This document shows positions 19,543 through 29,795 of a DNA stretch of 61,308 nt, in pieces. The notes below the pieces were generated by a model. The model did not search any database. It was not told the DNA's origin and was given only the letters and a program-made list of their open reading frames with translations. The stretch is from Seison nebaliae (taxonomy: Eukaryota > Rotifera > Pararotatoria > Seisonacea > Seisonidae): the NCBI GenBank assembly GCA_023231475.1, contig JALJEE010002077.1, positions 1-61,308 of the forward strand, written 5' to 3'. Each line of letters starts with the position of its first letter. The first letter of the stretch is position 1. The position numbers were made by a program, and so were the translations under genes.

Positions 19543-22500
19543 TTACATATTGAAAATTTCTTTTGTGGCAAATCGGAGGAGTGTCTCCGTCACGAGAATA
19601 GCTTTATTCCTCAAAGAAATGCAATCATCTGACTCGAAATAAAATCGATTATTATCATCTTTATAGAGTAGTTGATGGTAGACAGAAAGTGAATCGAATT
19701 CATTAATTTCCTTCGATTCGAACGTGGATGTTTGGAGAATGAATGTTCGTAAATAATGAATGTTGATATCGGTTGGAGGTCGTAAGATAATCCAATGGAT
19801 TTGCTCACAGAATAAACGCATAAGAATCGAATTATCGTTAAAATGGATTTTGATGAGTCGTTGGAATAACTCGCAGAAACGACATAAAATTAATCGATCG
19901 ATAATTTGAAAGTGGAAAAAACTTTTGAAAATTCGACAAAGTTTTTTATAAAATTCTTTCGTCGGTTTATTGTCGTTTTGAATTTGTTGTAAGAGATTGA
20001 AGTAGTAGATGGATGGTATGATGGGGAGAGCAATGGAAGAGAAATATTGAATTGTTATTCCAATGATCTCCCATCTCATGACATTAATATCTCCCACTAA
20101 CTCGATTTCATGATTGAGAAAAGTTAGAAGATCATCATGATGATTCTTGTCGATTTCGAAGGAATGGTAAAGAGCTAAACGATTCATTTCAATTAAGAAA
20201 CGACGGATACGTCGATTTGGTTGGAATCGTTGAGATTGGAAGTGTTTGAAATTTTCGATAAGTTTCATTTGAAATGTGAGAGTGAAATGGAAAGGATGAT
20301 TCGCATACAAATAATTGATACATTGTTCGAAGAATGTTAATTGATAAGGGAGATGTGCAGATTTATCATTATCTTCGATATGAAATCGATAGATTGAATA
20401 GTGAAATAAATATTTGGATGATATTCGATGAATCTCGTCAGCTATTTGATTCATTCGATCATCTAATTTATCTTCATCTTCTTCTTTTATTTTTTCCTCT
20501 TTAGAGACATTTGGATAATGATCAATATTCTTCAAATCCATATCAGCTGGAAGATATGGTGAATGATTAAATATTTGTTTGAAGGATGTGCAGGAATAGA
20601 ATGAGAGAATATTCCCAATGAGATACGATTGAAGAACATCGACATAAATGTTGAGATTCTGTTGTTGAATCGTTTCATCACTATCATCTAAGGTACAAGC
20701 AAGAAGTGTTATTGATGTCTGATGAACGGACGATAATAAAGGTGAATATTGTTCACTCATCAAATGATATTCTTTCATTTCTCTCGTTCGATGATCGATC
20801 ATATATGAGAGATTTGGATATAATCGATCTTCGTGAGAAACTTGACTCCGAAGTTCTTTCTCTTTTTTCTCTTTCTTTGGCACTAAATGATTATTATGTC
20901 GATGTTTCAACAATCGATAATTATAATGAGAATGAGATAAAGAATGGAAGGATAATTCATTAAAAATGATTTGAATCTTCAATTCTGTTCTTTGTGATGG
21001 TAAGACATCGAAGAAAGCTTTCTTCACATCAATATCTTTTCCGTCCACTTTGAATTTAAGATATAAAGGAAATTTGTTAAAATTTAAAATATCTTCAGGT
21101 AAAACTCCTAATGTTTGAACATATTGTTTAATGTCTTTCAAAATTGATTTTCTCGTAAGTCTCATCGGTTCAACTAAATTCAATAGATTCCTAATCAATG
21201 ACGCTCCCATCGATAAAATATATATTCGAATAGGACTACTGAATGATGTGTTATGAACTTCGATATTTCGTTCGAATAACCGATATGGAGTAACATTTGA
21301 GAAACAGATGTTGGAAGTGGATAGATGAAATAAATCATTCTCTTTCTCTAATTGATATTGAGAGAAGATTAAATCATATCCTAATGCATCGACATCGCGA
21401 AATCGACAAGAATAATATCCGAATATCGGTTTATGATCACTCTGTCTCACATTCATCGCATTCTCATATAAGAGACAACGAATCAAATCATTACGATGTC
21501 TAGTGTCATAAGAATATTGATGAAAATCGATTGATCGATAAAGAATTCGATCAGTCCATGATGGTGTTCTCTTCTTTTCACTACTATCCCAATGATCGGT
21601 ATGATTGTCAAATTTGTATGTTGGTAGAAAATCGATATAAGACTCTTGAAACGGTTTCGAAAAGACCATTTCATTTTGACGTTCCCGAATCAATTGATCA
21701 TAATTCTTTAACAAGAAATGATAATTTTCTTTCCATTTCAATTTCTCTTTAATATCATCAATCATCAAATTTGGTGATGACAATTTCCCATCTAATCGAT
21801 AATTCAAATCACCAAATACAAATAATCGTTCGTGTTGTAATGCACTTCTGGAAGCGGAATGATTTCGTTGGAAATTAATCCAAGCGAAAATCGACCGATA
21901 ATCCATTTGTCTTCGTCTCAAATTTTCAAGATGAGCAGCAAAATGAACACAAACGAAACAGAAGGAAGTGAGACAAACATCGAAACGAATTGCTATCGCA
22001 CCTTTATTTCCATAACAATGTTTACCCGTTCCCAAATAGTCGGTGGAGAGATCATTGATAAATGGTTTCAATCGTTCACGAACATATATTACTTCCATTA
22101 AACCAACTTTTCTGATATGAATCAATTTAACGAATCGATAACCGGAATGAGAATAACGGAATAAATCCTCCAAAATATTCAACCAAGATAATTCTTGAAG
22201 AACTGTAGTGCGAACAGAAGATAATGGAGACATATCGATTTCTTGGAAACCGATGACAATAATATCTGGCATCATTGTTGTGTTGCCTTCTGGTGATTTA
22301 TGAAGGAAAGTGAACCATGAATATAATTCATTAATATTTGGAGCTTTTTGTTCGTTCACATTATACGTTCCAATAAACAAAAGTAATTCACTTTCGATCA
22401 TATAAAATGATTGTCGTTCTAATAAATATTGTTCGATCGCTTTCAAATCAATTTCTGTCAATTGTTGAGGTTTTGGTGAATCGATGGATCGAGTTGGTGA

Positions 22501-24483
22501 TGTTGATGAGGTGCTATCAAAATAATCATTCGTATTTCCACAAACCTGTCTCAATTGATAAGTGGAGAAGGAATTCATCGGATTCTTATAAATCGTTTTT
22601 TTCCGATCTGGTATTTTAGGTGAACGAGTTTGAAACTTCAATCTTTCTCGTTGTGATTTTGATGAGAATTGTTGAATTGCCGTACAAAACGAACAATAGA
22701 TGAGATCATTTAAAGTATAATAAAATTCTCCAAAGAATTTCTGAAATAATTGATAATTCATTAGAATGGATTTAGTCGTCAATTGACATTTCAATTCGTT
22801 GAGATCAACTTCATTTTTTATAGTTTTCTCAATTTCAATTTTCTCTTCTTGTTTATTCACTTTCTCAATATTCTCATTTGGTGATAATTTTGAATAAGTC
22901 GAATTGAATGCACGATGCATCTTCTCTTCAAATTGACGACGACGTCGTCGAATACCTTCTCGTTTCAATTGATTCATTTCATCCAAATATGAAACTTTCT
23001 CCGATGACGAACAAGATGATGCGAGTGATGATGTTGTAGATGAGGATTGTAATTGCTCTAATTCTAATCGTTTCCAAATAAATTTTGAACATGATTCAAT
23101 ATCAACGATTGGATCATGCATCTTCTTATAATTCGATAACCAGAAAGTATCGATATTATTTAATGAATATGAATCATCATCCTCCTCATCATTCCCATGA
23201 TCATTCTCTAAATTCATATCATTAGGACTTTCATGCATGTTATTCCCACCATTCACCATTCGACTATTATTCTGATTTTCATGAATATTTTGTGATAAGA
23301 AAAGATAAGTTCGTTGGGGAATATGTTTCGAATTGAATTGAATATTCTTAAAAATCGAAATTAATTGATTGCAATCCTTCTGATGAATGATACCAAATAA
23401 ACCGCCAAGACGATCATGAATTATCTTTATGAACCTTAAACTATCACCTTTCTTTCCATTCATTAACGACAGTTCACTCAAATGTTTCTTGAAATCTTTT
23501 GATCGATTTGTTTCTTTTTGTTCTTTCAAATATTTCTTTGTCAAAACATCTCCGATCGTATAAGAGAATAATCGATCAATTGGTAAAGTTAATTCCAATT
23601 CATAAGTATTAATAGAATATTTATAAACGAAAATACCAGAATGTTTATTATCTTCATTCGTCACAATCGTCAACAATAACGATGTGATGGATGAAGATCG
23701 ACTAACGAGTTTGTGTAATCGTTTCAAATTGATCTTTCGTCTTTTATTCATCGTCACATTCTTCAATTTTTTCACTCGACAAAATTCATTATACTTTGTT
23801 GGAATTCTCATGGGAACTATATTCATCGATTTATTATAAATTATTTTCCATTTCTTTTCATTGGGAAAGGATAAATTTGAATTATTCTCTTTCACTTCTC
23901 TCATCTCTTCTTTCTTATTCATATTATTTATAAGATTATTATTACTATTAGTCGATTTCTTCAATTTCTTTTTAATTGATAAACTCGTTTTATTTTGTAA
24001 TTTCGAAATGAAATTATTCAAAATTTTCGGAGTTCTCATCGATCGTCGATGTGATGCTTTCTCTTCAATCGGTTTCTTTTCTTTCTCACTTTTTTCTTTT
24101 TTCTTCTTCTTCAACTTCAAATCACTTCTAGGAACGAGAAGTATTTGAATTGTCAATTCGAATGACAAATTATCACTGAGTTTTGGTAGTCGTCCTTTCT
24201 CCATCAATTTCGTCGGCGGAGATTTCACATCTTTCTCCGATGGAATATGTCGTATATCGTCCGTTTCTATATCGGAAATGATATCGAGATCAGATGAAAT
24301 GTCATCTTCATCATCATCATCGTCCTCAGTTTCGTCATCATCAAAATCTTCGAAATCTGTTTCATCATCTTCGAAAGACGATTCGTTATCATCATAATTT
24401 TCATATAATTCCTTCATCGATAATTGATCAGTTATCGATTCATCGACATTCAATGAATTGGTGGAGTTGTTTCTTGCGAACAT
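19543..24483 (-). CDS. OCRL/INPP5B-like inositol polyphosphate 5-phosphatase, extended
   Basis: One uninterrupted exon of 1,646 residues. Human OCRL has about 900; the extra length is a roughly 690-residue N-terminus rich in Asp/Glu, then Lys/Ser. The 5-phosphatase core is at about 700-1020: FIGTYNVNEQ, IVIGFQEIDMS, VHFAAHLENLRRRQMDY, FGDLNYRLDG, TPSWTDRILYRS and the terminal SDHKP. An ASH-like segment (about 1040-1160) and a divergent RhoGAP-like domain (about 1400-1640, with NSILMRLFCEQIHWIILRPPT) follow in the OCRL order. OCRL/INPP5B turn PI(4,5)P2 into PI4P on endosomes, Golgi and cilia. The RhoGAP fold lacks an obvious arginine finger, as in OCRL. Whether a PH domain exists in the N-terminus is unclear. 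A 5-kb intronless gene stands out beside its many-intron neighbours. Confidence 0.9.
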   Translation of the reverse strand: MFARNNSTNSLNVDESITDQLSMKELYENYDDNESSFEDDETDFEDFDDDETEDDDDDEDDISSDLDIISDIETDDIRHIPSEKDVKSPPTKLMEKGRLPKLSDNLSFELTIQILLVPRSDLKLKKKKKEKSEKEKKPIEEKASHRRSMRTPKILNNFISKLQNKTSLSIKKKLKKSTNSNNNLINNMNKKEEMREVKENNSNLSFPNEKKWKIIYNKSMNIVPMRIPTKYNEFCRVKKLKNVTMNKRRKINLKRLHKLVSRSSSITSLLLTIVTNEDNKHSGIFVYKYSINTYELELTLPIDRLFSYTIGDVLTKKYLKEQKETNRSKDFKKHLSELSLMNGKKGDSLRFIKIIHDRLGGLFGIIHQKDCNQLISIFKNIQFNSKHIPQRTYLFLSQNIHENQNNSRMVNGGNNMHESPNDMNLENDHGNDEEDDDSYSLNNIDTFWLSNYKKMHDPIVDIESCSKFIWKRLELEQLQSSSTTSSLASSCSSSEKVSYLDEMNQLKREGIRRRRRQFEEKMHRAFNSTYSKLSPNENIEKVNKQEEKIEIEKTIKNEVDLNELKCQLTTKSILMNYQLFQKFFGEFYYTLNDLIYCSFCTAIQQFSSKSQRERLKFQTRSPKIPDRKKTIYKNPMNSFSTYQLRQVCGNTNDYFDSTSSTSPTRSIDSPKPQQLTEIDLKAIEQYLLERQSFYMIESELLLFIGTYNVNEQKAPNINELYSWFTFLHKSPEGNTTMMPDIIVIGFQEIDMSPLSSVRTTVLQELSWLNILEDLFRYSHSGYRFVKLIHIRKVGLMEVIYVRERLKPFINDLSTDYLGTGKHCYGNKGAIAIRFDVCLTSFCFVCVHFAAHLENLRRRQMDYRSIFAWINFQRNHSASRSALQHERLFVFGDLNYRLDGKLSSPNLMIDDIKEKLKWKENYHFLLKNYDQLIRERQNEMVFSKPFQESYIDFLPTYKFDNHTDHWDSSEKKRTPSWTDRILYRSIDFHQYSYDTRHRNDLIRCLLYENAMNVRQSDHKPIFGYYSCRFRDVDALGYDLIFSQYQLEKENDLFHLSTSNICFSNVTPYRLFERNIEVHNTSFSSPIRIYILSMGASLIRNLLNLVEPMRLTRKSILKDIKQYVQTLGVLPEDILNFNKFPLYLKFKVDGKDIDVKKAFFDVLPSQRTELKIQIIFNELSFHSLSHSHYNYRLLKHRHNNHLVPKKEKKEKELRSQVSHEDRLYPNLSYMIDHRTREMKEYHLMSEQYSPLLSSVHQTSITLLACTLDDSDETIQQQNLNIYVDVLQSYLIGNILSFYSCTSFKQIFNHSPYLPADMDLKNIDHYPNVSKEEKIKEEDEDKLDDRMNQIADEIHRISSKYLFHYSIYRFHIEDNDKSAHLPYQLTFFEQCINYLYANHPFHFTLTFQMKLIENFKHFQSQRFQPNRRIRRFLIEMNRLALYHSFEIDKNHHDDLLTFLNHEIELVGDINVMRWEIIGITIQYFSSIALPIIPSIYYFNLLQQIQNDNKPTKEFYKKLCRIFKSFFHFQIIDRLILCRFCELFQRLIKIHFNDNSILMRLFCEQIHWIILRPPTDINIHYLRTFILQTSTFESKEINEFDSLSVYHQLLYKDDNNRFYFESDDCISLRNKAILVTETLLRFATKEIFNM

Positions 24484-25304
24484 CTTCTGCTTCTTCCCAC
24501 TCCTTTATCCTCAAAATTCAAAATTGTTTTTCATTCTAAAAATTCAGGGAAATTTTATTTGGCAAAAAATATAAATTTTTTCTCTTTATTCGTGCATCTA
24601 TATATACGAGCTGTATGTATACATACAAGCACACATCCACTACAACTATTTGTACATGTAGACGAGTGTTTGAGAGGCGACGACCTATTATACGCAAATC
24701 TATTTATTAAGTCGATGTAATACAGTCAATATACATTCGAATATTAATAAAGAATTTCGATAAAAGAACTTCTTCCAAAATTTTAAAATTGGATATTTAA
24801 TATAATTCGCATTAGGATGAGATTAAGGAAAATTAAATGATTCGGATGTGTCATTAGTAATTTTAGAATCTAAGAAAGTTATATGAAACTTCAGATGGAA
24901 TTTCTCCTAATACCTTTTTCCCATTTTCTCTTTTTTTCAGTATAACAGACAGATAAACTTCAATTTTTCTCCTCACAATTTTTACTTATCAGAATTCTCT
25001 TCAATGTTTTCTCTTTTTCTTCCACAACAGACGACGTGTCTATCAACTATATGATACGCCACCGCCCAACGTGTAATAATATCACATATTTTATTATTCC
25101 AATGGAAGTTGCGATCTATCTCCCTCATTCCTTACATAATCATTTCTCACACTCAAACGTATAAAGTTCGACCTTGAAACTCTTCAGTTCTCCTTCCCAT
25201 GTTCATCAAAAAGAACAAGAATATATTCTTCTACTTCCCATATATTTGCCAAGACAACAAGCTAAAATTTTTACTTAGAATTTGCGACATCACAAATATC
25301 GGGT

Positions 25305-25328
25305 ATGGAACCGGAACTTCGGTTCCAT
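25305..25328. repeat. Perfect 9-bp inverted repeat with 6-nt loop
   Basis: ATGGAACCG, loop GAACTT, CGGTTCCAT. The stem is far more GC-rich than the surrounding DNA and could form a stable hairpin in RNA or act as a dyad binding site. Pairing does not extend beyond 9 bp, so it is too short for a microRNA precursor. Confidence 0.7.
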
Positions 25329-26445
25329 GATAATTATTCATCGTCTCATCAATTCTCAAAGGAATAAGGAAAATAAATATACTAAATTACTCCTCCAACC
25401 GTTCATCAACTTATTATTCAACAATCGCAAATAAACATTAAGGAAAAATAATTATATATTTATATAAAACTTCAAGTGGCCAATTTTAATAGATTTGATT
25501 GTTTCCTATTATGCTCCTCCCAATAATCCTTTAAATTTACCATTATTTACGATAAATTTCTTCAATGTGAAATTTTTGTTGAAAATTTATGATGAGTCAT
25601 ATTGTCTCTCCATGATCCATTGAGAAATCTGTACGAATCCATAAAGATACTGTACATAATAACTTCATCCAATGTACTTCTCTCTTATAATCATCTTTCC
25701 CCTTTTTCCTAATAATAACATGAACTATAATTCGATTACATAAAATGAGACTTATAACGACATTAATCAGTAACATAATTTATGTTAATATTAGACCGAT
25801 TATTAAAAACATTGTGCAAAATATTTCCAAAAAAATATCAAAACAGAAAGATGATATTTTTTATACAATGTAAACATACATGTGGGAAGTAGGACAATAT
25901 ATAACTTAAAATGCTACAAATATCTATGACTAAGGCTTATCTTATTATTTGTTTATGAATTTTGATGGTTAAGATACTTCTTGTAACAAATAACAGATAA
26001 CTTATAATAATGTTTTTACATTTGTTTAATATTTTAATATTTTTTTGTTAGTTATCTTCAACTGCAACGACTTTTGACAAAGAATCACACATAAATTAAT
26101 TGTAATAACTTTTATGAGCTTTATTACCAACATAATAATTGTTGAAATGTCGTAAAGAATGAATTATTTCTTCTTGGAACTTTGTTTGAACTTCATAAAT
26201 TTCTAATAAATTCCGTTAATATTTTGGGCAACGCAGGCATATAAACAAAATCGAGTTCTATAACTAAATGAGACTATTGTTGAGATTATTGTTTTGATGG
26301 AACTAATAAAACAAATTGTTATCTATCAAGTTTTTTATCGAGTTGGTTGGTGACTGGGAATCTTGCTAGACTAATATATATCATGATATTTACTAAAATA
26401 TTGGATCAAAGACTGACTTTTAGTCGATTAGCAAATGGGGCGTAT

Positions 26446-26455
26446 TATAAAAAGG
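26446..26455 (+). promoter_or_regulatory. Candidate TATA box of ATP5F1E
   Basis: TATAAAAAGG lies 139 bp before the ATP5F1E start codon, a plausible distance if the leader is about 100 nt or contains a small intron. Confidence 0.35.
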
Positions 26456-26584
26456 AATCTTAAATGTTTATTGAGAATGAGAAGAAATTTGAATTAAAAA
26501 TTTTAGCCTTCTCAAATTTACAGCATCAGAAATTTGTTATAAATTAAGTTTGATAAAATTCTCGATTCCTTTTCGTTAAAAGAA

Positions 26585-26752
26585 ATGCAATATTGGAGAC
26601 AAGCTGGAATGAATTACGTCCAATTCTCAGCAGTATGTGCAAGAATTGTTCGTCGTTGCCTTAAACCAGATCTGCAAAAGGCAGCAATGAAGAATGAGCA
26701 GTCACATATCAAGATTACTCAATGGAAAGATGGGAAAGCAGTGAAACAATGA
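26585..26752 (+). CDS. ATP5F1E: Mitochondrial ATP synthase F1 subunit epsilon, 55 aa
   Basis: A tiny single-exon gene. MQYWRQAGMNYVQFSAVC matches the invariant family start (YWRQAGLxYxxxSxxCA). Next comes ARIVRRCLKPDLQKAA, and the C-terminus SHIKITQWKDGK matches the family SxVKIxxWKDGK ending. The length is typical (about 51-60). The protein sits in the central stalk foot of F1 with gamma and delta. As in the family there is no cleavable presequence. The next gene on the same strand, 168 bp downstream, encodes another subunit of the same complex; an AATAAA about 85 bp after the stop could end this transcript. Confidence 0.95.
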   Translation: MQYWRQAGMNYVQFSAVCARIVRRCLKPDLQKAAMKNEQSHIKITQWKDGKAVKQ

Positions 26753-26920
26753 AAAAATTGACTTTAGTTCATTAGTTGAAGAGAAAGATGGAAGAAAATT
26801 CATGAAAATACTTTATTTCTCTTAATTATTATATTTCTAAATAAACGTTCATTTCTTCTATTTCCATAGAACGGTTTTTTTTAAGGAATAAATCAGTTTC
26901 AATTAATCGAATAATTAGTG

Positions 26921-27133
26921 ATGGGTGAAACAGAAATACCTCCAGAAGTTCGAAAGAATTTGGTTGGATTCCAAAAATATTTCAATTCGTGGACAACTCA
27001 AGGAAGATTGAATGTTAATTTTATTTTAAACTTTTTAATTATTTTATTATTGTAGATTGTACACGCCACATTGGGACTATCAGCTGCAACAATTTTATAT
27101 TTCACCGTTTTCCGACGATCATCGAAAAAATGA
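26921..27133 (+). CDS. ATP5MK: ATP synthase membrane subunit DAPIT/k, 56 aa
   Basis: Exons 26921-27013 and 27056-27133, with a 42-bp GTT-AG intron in phase 0. The product contains GFQKYFNSWTTQGRLN, which matches the DAPIT signature (G-I/F-x-KYFNSxTxxGRxN). One membrane helix follows (IVHATLGLSAATILYFTVF) and a short basic end RRSSKK. DAPIT lies in the Fo part and helps ATP synthase dimers form rows on cristae. Length and topology match the family (about 55-58 residues). It is too short for routine ORF calling and is easily missed. It lies in tandem with ATP5F1E. Confidence 0.9.
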
Positions 27134-27881
27134 AGGAAATGAAAATGACAGAACTAAAATAATTTTATTTGAATAATTATTAAAGTAGAATTTGATAAAT
27201 ATTTCATGAAAAATTTCTTCTAATTAAAAGAAAATTTAATCGAAAATCGAATTTTCATTTAAAATAATTCTAGAAAAAAAAAGAATAAAAAATGTTTCTT
27301 TTTTTCGTGCAAATTCCCATTAATTATTGTGAAAGATAAATGAGACATTTAGTTGGTTGATTAGTGATTTTAGTACAACATTTATTTATCGCGAATAGAC
27401 AATTGTTAACGATTTCTTGTCAAGAGAAGGTTACAAGTACTTTTCCTGGGTTGTCAAGTTGAGAAGTGATTGAGATAATAAAAAGAAGAATCGTTTCTTT
27501 CTTCGGGAAAAAAGTGAAACTGGTTATTTGGCAGCCGGTGATGACACATAATGAGTTAATGGATATTTATAGAGGAATGAGAAGGGAATTTCTCTCACAA
27601 ATTTCTCTTCTTCCATCGGGTAGTTGGAGCGGCTTCATTTTATCGATTGACCCTCAGAAAAAGTGTTTGTATCTGAATTGTTGACGAGAATATAATAAAT
27701 TTTCGTACATAAACAGAACTATTAGTTCATCGATAAATTTTGTTAATTTCTTTCTCCTAGTTCTCCTTTAAAATACTTTGATTTTTTCCTTTCTGTTTCC
27801 ATTTTATACGGAATCAGTGTATTGGTTATCAACGAAAATTTTTCATATTTTCATTCGAAAGAAGTATTGGAAATAGTTAAA
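27134..27881. other. Intergenic spacer with one doubtful small ORF
   Basis: AT-rich. An ATG-initiated frame at 27541-27684 would give 47 residues (MTHNELMDIYRGMRREF and onward) with fairly coding-like composition but no recognised motif. It has no homologue I recognise and no clear exon boundaries. The rest should be the promoter of the secreted CAP protein gene. Confidence 0.3.
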
Positions 27882-29795
27882 ATGAAATTTCAAATAACAA
27901 TCGTTTGTCTTCTCTTGAACATTCTAGCGAGTTGTCTTTATCTTCTTAATTGGAATGTAATTTTAAATGAATTCCAGTTTATTGTTCGAATGAGAAACGA
28001 CATGAATATATGGAGAAGCATCGACATGAACATCATAAACGAGAAAAGGTAACTGCCGATCTGAACAAGATTCGAGAACAATTTCAGGAGAATGATAAGA
28101 GAGAAGGAAAACATCCGAAAAATGTTCGATTAATTGGACGAGCACTAAATGAGTTGAGTGATTTGGAGAGAATTTACAGAGAAATAAATGAAGAGAAGAA
28201 TGAAGAGAAACGTGAAGAGAACGAGGTAGATGAACCATCGTTACCTGGAGAAGATGTCCCCAAAAAGGAGAAACGACGGGAACGTCGAAAACAACATTTG
28301 GCGAAAAGAGCAATGGAAGAACTTCATGAATTAGAGAGAATGTTTAGGGAAATTCAAGTTGATAACAATTTGTCTGATTCAGAAATTGAATCGGCGAAAA
28401 GAGAAGCATTAGAATTGAATGAACCATCAGTACCAATTGATACTATAGCTCGACACTACGAGAATAGTAAACGAGGTTAACCATTTAAATATTTCGAAAA
28501 AATTCATATTTTCATCTTTAAATATTTCTTCTTTTAGCTGTCGCTTGTCCGAAAGATGATCAAATACCGAAATCTTGTTTCTTTGCCATACCCAGCGTAC
28601 AATGTAAAGACAGCCGTTTCAAAGCTAACTGCCCAACCGTTTGTGGCACGGACTGTTCATTCTCATTAGCTGAATCGAAAATTCCAAATCAGAAGAATTG
28701 TCCATCCGAATATAAATTACTTAATAGATACACATACATGAAATATAATCAGACACATACCGCTTGTCTACCTAAAAGTTCGAAGTACAAAAGTCAAGCA
28801 ATGACTGATGCTACAAAGAAGGAGATCATCGATTATCATAATAAAATCCGAAAACAGGTTTCACCTCATTCGACTGATATGCAAGAAATGGTATGGGATG
28901 AAGATCTCGCTAAAATTGCTGCCGTTCATTCTACTCAATGTAAATTATATCATGATTGTAATGATTGTCGAGCAACAATTACTAAAGATAGAGGAGTCAT
29001 TTTACCAGGACAGAATGGTGCTTCAGGATATCCCGAATGGGCGAAAGCTATGGCTGGTTGGGCGAGTGAAGTTCAATATTGGAAATTTGGAACTGGTGCA
29101 ATTGCTGGAAAGGATTGGCATAATATTGGTCATTATACACAAGTTCAGAATAAATACTCTTATTTTTTTTAATTGTTCATTAATATTTGATAGATGATCT
29201 TCGCCGATTCCACACGTGTCGGTTGTGCCATGAGCTCATGTGATGGACGACCATCGAAAGTTTATTATTGTAATTATGAGAAATTGTTTGTTTTCTTCTA
29301 AAAATTTTATTTTGTAAATGTTTCAAATATTTTAGTCAAGAAGGTGTTGCAACACCATATTTCGATGGGGAGAAATGTGAAGATTGTGAAAGTAATTGTG
29401 GAGCCGATATCTGCCAATGTAATGGAAAGACATGTGTTCATGGATTTCTGGATTTGGAAGCATGTGAATGTGAATGTGATGATGGATGGTCTGGAGAGAC
29501 GTGTTCAAAATTCCGTTGTGGTGCCGATTTCTGTATGCACCGAGGAATGCCAAATGGCGATTGTAAATGTATGTGCAGTGGTCAAACAACTGGAGCGAAA
29601 TGCGAGAAATGTTACTAAATTTATTTTATTCAATTTTAAACTTTTAATAATAATTTTTCAGTTAACTGTGACAAGAAGGATGCTTCAACATGTAAATTGA
29701 CTGAGACGGAAAAGACGAATGGTGTCGCACCGAAATTCTCGAACGCTTGCATTCATATGACGGCAATGTGCGGACATTTTTGTGGTAAGTGCTGA
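27882..29795 (+). CDS. Secreted multidomain ShK-CAP-EGF-ShK protein
   Basis: Six exons (27882-27930, 27978-28475, 28538-29142, 29194-29285, 29336-29610, 29662-29795) encode 550 residues. Exon 1 is a signal peptide (MKFQITIVCLLLNILA). Residues 20-180 are extremely charged and contain a duplicated unit, ELSDLERIYREI...EPSLP (71-106) and ELHELERMFREI...EPSVP (127-169). An ShK-like six-cysteine module follows (about 184-224, ending CPTVCGTDC). The CAP/SCP domain (about 270-430) has YHNKIR, WDEDLAKIA, HYTQ (split by intron 3) and VGCAMSSC. Two EGF-like modules (CEDCESNCGADICQCNG and onward) and a terminal ShK (MCGHFCGKC) end it. CAP proteins are secreted effectors, lipid binders or venom components; the role here is unknown. 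The junctions restore each domain. Confidence 0.88.

Larger units (their letters stand above)
24484..26584. other. 2.1-kb intergenic region between divergent OCRL-like and ATP5F1E genes
   Basis: AT-rich and noncoding. It contains the hairpin at 25305-25328 and a TATA-like element at 26446. No ORF of note or repeat family is visible. Confidence 0.5.

Noticed and set aside
26753-26920. Nematode-style operon between the ATP synthase subunits
   Set aside because: The spacing fits, but a possible AATAAA lies between them and no spliced-leader evidence can be read from the DNA.
27466-27684. Short ORF before the CAP gene
   Set aside because: No ATG in the first 25 codons, no recognised motif and no splice context; mentioned only in the spacer entry.
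29785-29790. Canonical GTAAGT near the end of the CAP gene as a splice donor
   Set aside because: Reading through completes the ShK cysteine pattern (CGHFCGKC) and stops, so the site appears to be coding sequence.
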